A stretch of DNA of 64,000 nucleotides from Tenebrio molitor (taxonomy: Eukaryota; Arthropoda; Insecta; Coleoptera; Tenebrionidae), in assembly GCF_963966145.1 (NCBI RefSeq), contig NC_091052.1, positions 13,640,001-13,704,000 of the forward strand. Direction: 5' to 3'. Shown piece after piece: positions 60,321-64,000 of the stretch. The position numbers and the translations under genes were made by a program. Under the pieces are notes generated by a model that made no database searches, was not told the DNA's origin, and worked only from the letters and a program-made list of their open reading frames with translations. Numbering within the stretch: position 1 is the stretch's first letter; the number at the start of each line of letters is the position of its first letter.

Positions 60321-61958
60321 CTAACGCCACCACAAACTATACACATACGCGAGTACCACCGCCAAGATCAACACAATCGACCAAAACAATCTCTCGATGG
60401 TCTGCAATAGAATCTGTCAAAACAGTGACAAAAAAACTTGTGCAACGTACCCTATCCTGCCACTGTCGATTTGCGACGCACTCCTTGTACCCAATTCCGC
60501 TGAAGGTGACGGAATTGTACAGTGGTATCCACATATTTGGCAACAGCTTGAATAAAACCTCGTCAAATAATTTTCTCAAGTGGTACGAACGTCTGGTCAC
60601 AAGATCTCTCATTTCCACGTAGTTGTACATTGCCAAATCACAAATAGCGTGAGCGTCTTCGACTCGCCTAGCAGTGAATTCGTGTACGGTACTACCAACA
60701 TCGTCCTTGTTTTGGTCAAGGATGCTGTTCAGTATCAGACAATCCTCGAAGCCTGCATTCATCCCTTGCCCATAAAACGGAACCATCGCGTGCGCAGCAT
60801 CTCCGACAATCAAAAATTTGGTACCCACATGATAAGGATTACATTTGAGAGAGACCAAGGGAGATGGTTTCACTTTAAAAAAGTCTCTCGCGAGTAAATC
60901 TTCACCAAGGAGACTGACAGAATCGGGGAAGACTCTCTGGAAGAATCGAATCAACTGTTTCTCATTTTTCAAACTGGTAAAGTTCGTGAAGGGCATGAAA
61001 AGAGTGACGGTCCAGGAGTTGTCTTGATTGGGCAAAGCGATCATCATGAACTGTCCTCTTGGCCAGATGTGCAAATGATTCGGTGTCATTTGGAGCCCTC
61101 TTTGGGGCGGTACTGTCAGTTCCAAGTAACCATGCTTGATGTAGGTTTGGCTAAACTCGAAGAGTGGAGTCAGTTGCATGAAGCGTCGGAGAGTACTGAA
61201 AGCTCCGTCTGCTCCGATGATCAAGTCGCTCTGGTGGGTTTCAAGTTTTTGGGTCTTCACGCTACAATAGAGTTTTCATCCGTACTACCAAGCTCCCAAG
61301 TACTTACTTTAACACGGCGATTGTTTCCTCGTCGAAATTCACACTGATCAGTTTGTAACCAAAGTAGAGCTTGACGTTGGGGTAACTTTCCAGTTCTGCA
61401 AAGATCGAATAACAGCGTGGGAGCTACGAGTACACATGTTTGAAATATTACCGGTGAGGAGTACTTTGTTCAAGTAGTTTCTGTTAATAGAGTAAATACA
61501 CTGAAAAATAGTTAGAAGGAGAATGTATGTCGACACGTCATCGATGTGGTGTACCTGTCCTGATCTAGCATCGTATGGAACACTCTTTGTCCTCCCTTCC
61601 AGGTCGTGCAACATCCTTCCTTTCATCGGAATCGCCGATTCTAAGATCAAATCTTCCAGTCCCACAGCAGCCAAAGCTCTTCTTCCCCTGTTGGAAAGCG
61701 CCATGTTTATCGATCTTCCATGCACCACTCTTGCTGACCTCACATCTAGAAACCTTGCGTTAGTACCGGTAGTACCAGAACAGTTGCGTACCTTCTCTGT
61801 ATTCAAAAATCGTGACGTGGTACCCTCTTTTAGCCATGAAAATACCGCACAGTGACCCAACCTCCAAAAAAAAATTACTTTCTAATTTTCTTCGGTGACA
61901 AAAATCTTACCAGACCACCACCGATCACGATGACCGTCTTGATGTTGTTGCTAGCCAT
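60321..61958 (-). CDS. cn: Kynurenine 3-monooxygenase (cinnabar)
   Basis: Seven exons on the minus strand: 61958-61911, 61861-61792, 61745-61555, 61500-61452, 61395-61308, 61261-60451 and 60401-60321, total 1,338 nt, 445 aa. All six introns are 46-56 nt with GT-AG ends. The enzyme hydroxylates kynurenine using FAD and NADPH at the mitochondrial outer membrane, a step toward ommochrome eye pigments in insects. Seen: the FAD fold GGGLVGSLCGIFMAKRGYHV (residues 13-32), GRSINMALSNRGRRAL, SINRNYLNKVLL, GADGAFSTLRR (164 onward), and GDAAHAMVPFYGQGMNAGFE (302 onward). The last exon adds IERLFWSIVLILAVVLAYVY, a hydrophobic anchor expected for this enzyme. Reading through the last intron would give an unrelated tail. 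Confidence 0.93.
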
Positions 61959-62582
61959 TCCGCTCAAGAACTGACAGAAGTGAGTGGATTTAAAGGCTTC
62001 ACAACTAGTGTTTCCGCCACTTGATACGTGAAATAATCCTGTTAGTGTTGTGTTACATTTCGTTACATTGTTTTTAAATCCGATAATTCCAGTTTAAAAG
62101 TGAAGCAGAGTCAACGAACCTCAAATCTTTGTCTATCTAAGCCCCCTGTCTAGGGGTCAAAAGGTGGTCACGAAGAGTTCAAAGGTGTCCACGAAGAGTT
62201 CAAAGGTGTCAGTGCTGAGCAAACAATTGCACTGCAATATAGTCTGGTTATTTTTGACAATTCTGAGAATCAGAATCTGGACATTGTCCTATGAATGTTT
62301 TTTTCTGGTTTGTAGGGTCGACGCGCGGCACTAGCGTGTATATCTGGTTGCCTATGCTGGGAATGTAATAATTGCACAATTTGAATTAGGTGTTTGAATT
62401 TTGTGGAATTTGAGGAACACGGGATGATTTGATTTGTTCGGGATGACTCTGGTTCAGGATCGCGTCCTGCGGCGCGTCCAGAGATAGGTCCAGGTTGGTT
62501 GGCGTGCGGATGTCGGAGCGACGTACGATGGTGGGAGTGTAGAGCGCCGCGACGCCGATTCCTTCACTCAGTGGACGGCAGC
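61959..62582. promoter_or_regulatory. Head-to-head intergenic region, probable shared promoter area
   Basis: 624 bp between two divergent start codons. An imperfect direct repeat of GTCACGAAGAGTTCAAAGGT occurs twice at about 62164-62209. The right half becomes GC-rich (CCTGCGGCGCGTCCAG near 62470). No TATA box or clear initiator was assigned for either gene. Confidence 0.4.
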
Positions 62583-64000
62583 ATGTGGTGGTGGCTGCTG
62601 CTCGTGGCGCTGGCGACGGCCAAGCGCGCCCCGTCGACCCAGGAGCCCGTCATCGAGGAGGTCACGGCCAAGCAGCTGGAGCGCGTGCTAGCCGAAAAGG
62701 ACTTTGTGGCCGTGTTCTGGTGTAAGTACCCTGTGGTGTTGATGCTGTTGAGCGCCCCACGTAGCGGGTTGTCCCAGAGTGCGCGTGTGACGGTCAGTGA
62801 GTGTAGAGTGTCGGTCCGGGAGAGGAACGTGCCATATCCCGATTTGGCGCGCCTCAGTCTCCTGCTGGACGTCCACTACGGCGGGTCTCGTCCATCCTCC
62901 CGCGCTCTCTGATGCAACCTTATCTTTGCCGACGCCTTCGACCAGTAAAAATAAATCCAACCTGCATAATGAAGCCATTATAAATAGGATCGCATGGCAC
63001 GGTCGGCTAAAATTGTTGCTGGACGCGGTTTCGGAGTGCACCACGACCTGGGGCTCTTCCGAAGCCGGGAGGCTCCCGAAACACACACGGAGCTCTCACC
63101 AACACCAAAATCTACTTTTTTAGTGGGCGAAAACAATAGCCTATTTAAATATATGCCTCTTATTTGTGGCTATTACAAAATATTTACTCAAGACAACAGA
63201 ATGCATATTTTTAGAATTTTTATTTCAGGCTTTTCACTTAACTAAAAATTTTGAAATAGACGTAGGTGTGCGGACCTACCCACAAAAATCCGTTGTTTTT
63301 GATCCCATCGTGACAATAGCTCCAGATCTAGGTTGCTCTCGACAGAGCACAACACCACAATCCGCTATTTATATCCGATAAAAAACACAAATCAAAACCG
63401 GATCAAAAGAAAAAATTTCACGATCCCGTTACTTCACGACCAAATATAATTTTGTGCGTTATTAATTTCCCCATAAAACACACTCAAACTTTGGCAGCTG
63501 ATTCAGACAAAGAATAAATAGAAAAGTGACAGCGATCCTGAACTACTTTTTTCCCAACAATCCAAGCTTTCTCACCTGCGAACCTTCCGGTCTAGGTCCC
63601 CCCGTTTCCCATTCATCATCTCCTCGCAGTTTTGAATATCGAGAATCAGCTTCCGCGTATAAGACTCAGGTGGGCAATAGACTGGCTCGTCGCCAGAACT
63701 CCGACCTTCACTCAAAATTTAAATTAATATGTTGGCATAGATTTCGAAATGCAGTTTCATTATTAAGCGGAGCGCGGATTATTCCGACATTGTTTCTACC
63801 AAGGGGGTGTATTTTTGCAGATGCTCGCAGCTGCACCACGTGCGACCGCGTGCTGCAAGAGTTGGAGCAGATCGACGACGACACTGACTCGTTCGGAGTG
63901 GATTTCGTCAAGATTAACGACAAACGACTGGCCAAGCACTATGGCATCACCAAATTTCCTGCACTCACCTATTTTAGAGAAAAACAACCGATCATATACG
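62583..64000 (+). CDS. Thioredoxin-fold secretory pathway protein, partial
   Basis: Exon 1 is 62583-62721, intron 62722-63820 (1,099 nt), exon 2 63821 to beyond the window. The chosen ATG gives MWWWLLLVALATAKRA, a good signal peptide; an in-frame ATG 28 codons upstream would bury it. After the leader come EVTAKQLERVLAEKDFVAVF, then across the splice FWYARSCTTCDRVLQELEQI, with the CxxC written CTTC, and later GVDFVKINDKRLAKHYGITK then FPALTYF, the cis-Pro segment of a thioredoxin fold. It resembles protein disulfide isomerase-type domains that form or reshuffle disulfides in the ER. The next domain is not visible. It is divergent from kynurenine 3-monooxygenase. The coding bases are much more GC-rich than the array. 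Confidence 0.8.

Noticed and set aside
62499..62912. 137-codon frame starting 84 bp before the chosen ATG of the thioredoxin-fold gene
   Set aside because: The upstream start would hide the signal peptide, and beyond 62721 the frame runs through a GTAAGT donor into the intron.
1..64000. tRNA, rRNA or other structured RNA genes
   Set aside because: I looked for tRNA-like A and B boxes and rRNA-like blocks and saw none I could support by eye. A covariance-model scan would settle this.

Overview
The window looks like the nuclear genome of an insect, probably a beetle (inference). It is AT-rich, with very short introns, arthropod-type initiator sequences (TCAGT), a cinnabar-type kynurenine 3-monooxygenase, and many insect transposon families: Tc1/mariner, mariner-like MITEs, a gypsy LTR element, non-LTR elements and a Mutator-domain gene. 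There is no operon or bacterial structure.

The backbone from about 4.7 to 60.3 kb is a head-to-tail array of DGAT2/MOGAT-family acyltransferase genes, all on the + strand. I count nine intact copies (4820, 11519, 18492, 28720, 33053, 36300, 40847, 57693, 59178) and at least six broken ones (11086, 21169, 30184, 34402, 37524, 42304). Each intact copy has a non-coding first exon, an intron of 62-77 nt whose acceptor abuts the ATG, an 859 or 865 nt coding exon, an intron of 54-60 nt and a 158 nt last exon. They fall into three subfamilies: I (4820, 11519, 18492, 28720; 338 aa), II (33053, 36300, 40847, 57693; 340 aa) and III (59178 plus all the relics; 338 aa). The copy at 28720 has a subfamily-I body and a subfamily-II last exon and 3' UTR.

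The spacers are packed with mobile DNA. Notable are an AG-rich non-LTR element with frameshifts (6.7-10.7 kb), a 2.1 kb solo LTR with a 4 bp target duplication (15979-18053), a minus-strand Jockey/CR1-like element with an intact 923-codon ORF (24.2-28.2 kb), and an 11.2 kb block inserted in array sequence (44.78-55.98 kb). That block holds a Tc1 element, a gypsy element with identical LTRs but no reverse transcriptase core, and an intact Mutator-domain gene whose 5' region the gypsy split. There are also many MITEs, palindromes and four relics of a tyrosine-recombinase-like N-terminal coding segment.

Right of the array the sequence becomes single-copy. Kynurenine 3-monooxygenase (minus strand, seven exons, 60321-61958) lies tail-to-tail with the last acyltransferase, 66 bp apart. 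Head-to-head with it is a thioredoxin-fold secretory-pathway gene (62583 onwards) that runs off the window.

No tRNA, rRNA or CRISPR array was recognised. Exon boundaries come from splice signals and family conservation read by eye, not from transcripts.
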